The notes below the pieces were generated by a model, which had not been told where the DNA came from, did no database searches, and saw only the letters and a program-made list of their open reading frames with translations. 6,981 bases of DNA from Brevundimonas sp. UBA7534 (GTDB taxonomy: Bacteria; Pseudomonadota; Alphaproteobacteria; Caulobacterales; Caulobacteraceae): contig NZ_DLMO01000065.1 of the NCBI RefSeq assembly GCF_002479325.1, positions 1 through 6,981 of the forward strand, given 5' to 3'. Position numbers and translations under genes: made by a program. Of this stretch, positions 6,613 to 6,981 are shown piece after piece (within the stretch, counting starts at the first letter, position 1; each line of letters begins with the position of its first letter).

Positions 6613-6660
6613 TGCCAAGCCCGGCCGTGCGTCGCAGTCTGGCGTCTCGTTGATCGGGGG

Positions 6661-6981
6661 ATGAGGACGATGAGCAGGCTCTTTACGGTACTGGCCGCGG
6701 CGGCGGTGCTTCAGGCGGGCGGAGCGCTGGCGCAGGATGCGGCCCTGGAGACGGCGGTGAAGGCGGATTACGACGCCAATCTGGCCGCCCTGTTCGACGA
6801 CTTCCATCAGCATCCCGAGCTGTCGGGCCTGGAGGTCCGCACCTCCGGCGTCGTCGCCGACCAGTTGGAGGCGCTGGGCTATGAGGTCACGCGAGGCGTG
6901 GGCGGACATGGCGTGGTGGCCGTGCTGAGGAACGGGGAGGGGCCAACCATCCTGGTCCGCGCCGACATGGACGGCCTGCCG
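6661..6981 (+). CDS. Secreted M20-family amidohydrolase/metallopeptidase, 5' part (partial)
   Basis: The first 107 residues are visible and the gene runs off the right edge. A Sec signal peptide (Arg2 to Arg6, then an Ala/Leu/Val core) ends at GALAQ, with cleavage likely before Gln25, so the enzyme is exported. The mature start has LAALFDDFHQHPELSGLE (41-58), GHGVVAVLRNG (82-92), and VRADMDGLP (99-107). These are the conserved opening elements of M20D amidohydrolases such as hippurate, N-acyl-amino-acid and indole-acetyl conjugate hydrolases, which use a bound metal pair. The downstream metal ligands are outside the window, so activity cannot be judged. The ATG at 6661 is taken as start; the in-frame ATG at 6670 is also possible, with GAGGA just before it, and would still leave a full signal peptide. 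The substrate is unknown. Confidence 0.88.
   Translation, partial: MRTMSRLFTVLAAAAVLQAGGALAQDAALETAVKADYDANLAALFDDFHQHPELSGLEVRTSGVVADQLEALGYEVTRGVGGHGVVAVLRNGEGPTILVRADMDGLP

Overview
The window is GC-rich chromosomal DNA with dense, tightly packed genes and strong third-position GC bias. The protein families and codon use suggest an alphaproteobacterium of the Caulobacterales, possibly Brevundimonas-like. That placement is an inference from style, not from a marker gene. I saw no tRNA, rRNA, insertion sequence, CRISPR array or phage gene.

Layout: (1) On the + strand, bases 1-57 are the tail of an unidentified gene. It is followed by a secreted YncE-like beta-propeller protein (96-1163) and a short methyltransferase-like gene (1177-1548) that has lost its middle. 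(2) On the - strand, 1553-3390 holds a two-gene ABC importer operon of the iron-siderophore/cobalamin type: a FecCD-family permease followed by its ATPase, joined by an ATGA overlap. (3) Divergent from that operon, 3453-4205 (+) encodes an IroE/Fes-like alpha/beta hydrolase without a signal peptide. (4) On the - strand lie a MscS-type mechanosensitive channel (4208-5230) and, upstream of it, a divergent SLC1/DAACS-type symporter (5255-6544); they may be co-transcribed. (5) From 6661 to the right edge (+) is the start of a secreted M20-family amidohydrolase, cut by the window end.

How they may work together: the importer and the divergent esterase look like the inner-membrane and cytoplasmic part of a siderophore-utilisation module. 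The intact ferric chelate would be pumped in, and the esterase would hydrolyse the ligand to release iron. The 62-bp region between them carries an extended -10-like element followed by a perfect 9-bp palindrome, a plausible operator. YncE-like proteins are often found near iron-uptake genes, so the left-hand genes may belong to the same neighbourhood, but no substrate-binding protein or TonB-dependent receptor is visible here. The channel, symporter and amidohydrolase look like ordinary housekeeping or nutrient genes.

The points most worth a second look are the internally deleted methyltransferase, the replacement of the canonical NMDGT motif by RITSP in the SLC1 transporter, the importer/esterase pairing with its putative operator, and two perfect inverted repeats in the 116-bp region between the symporter and the amidohydrolase. 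I found no clear evidence of a wholly new system.
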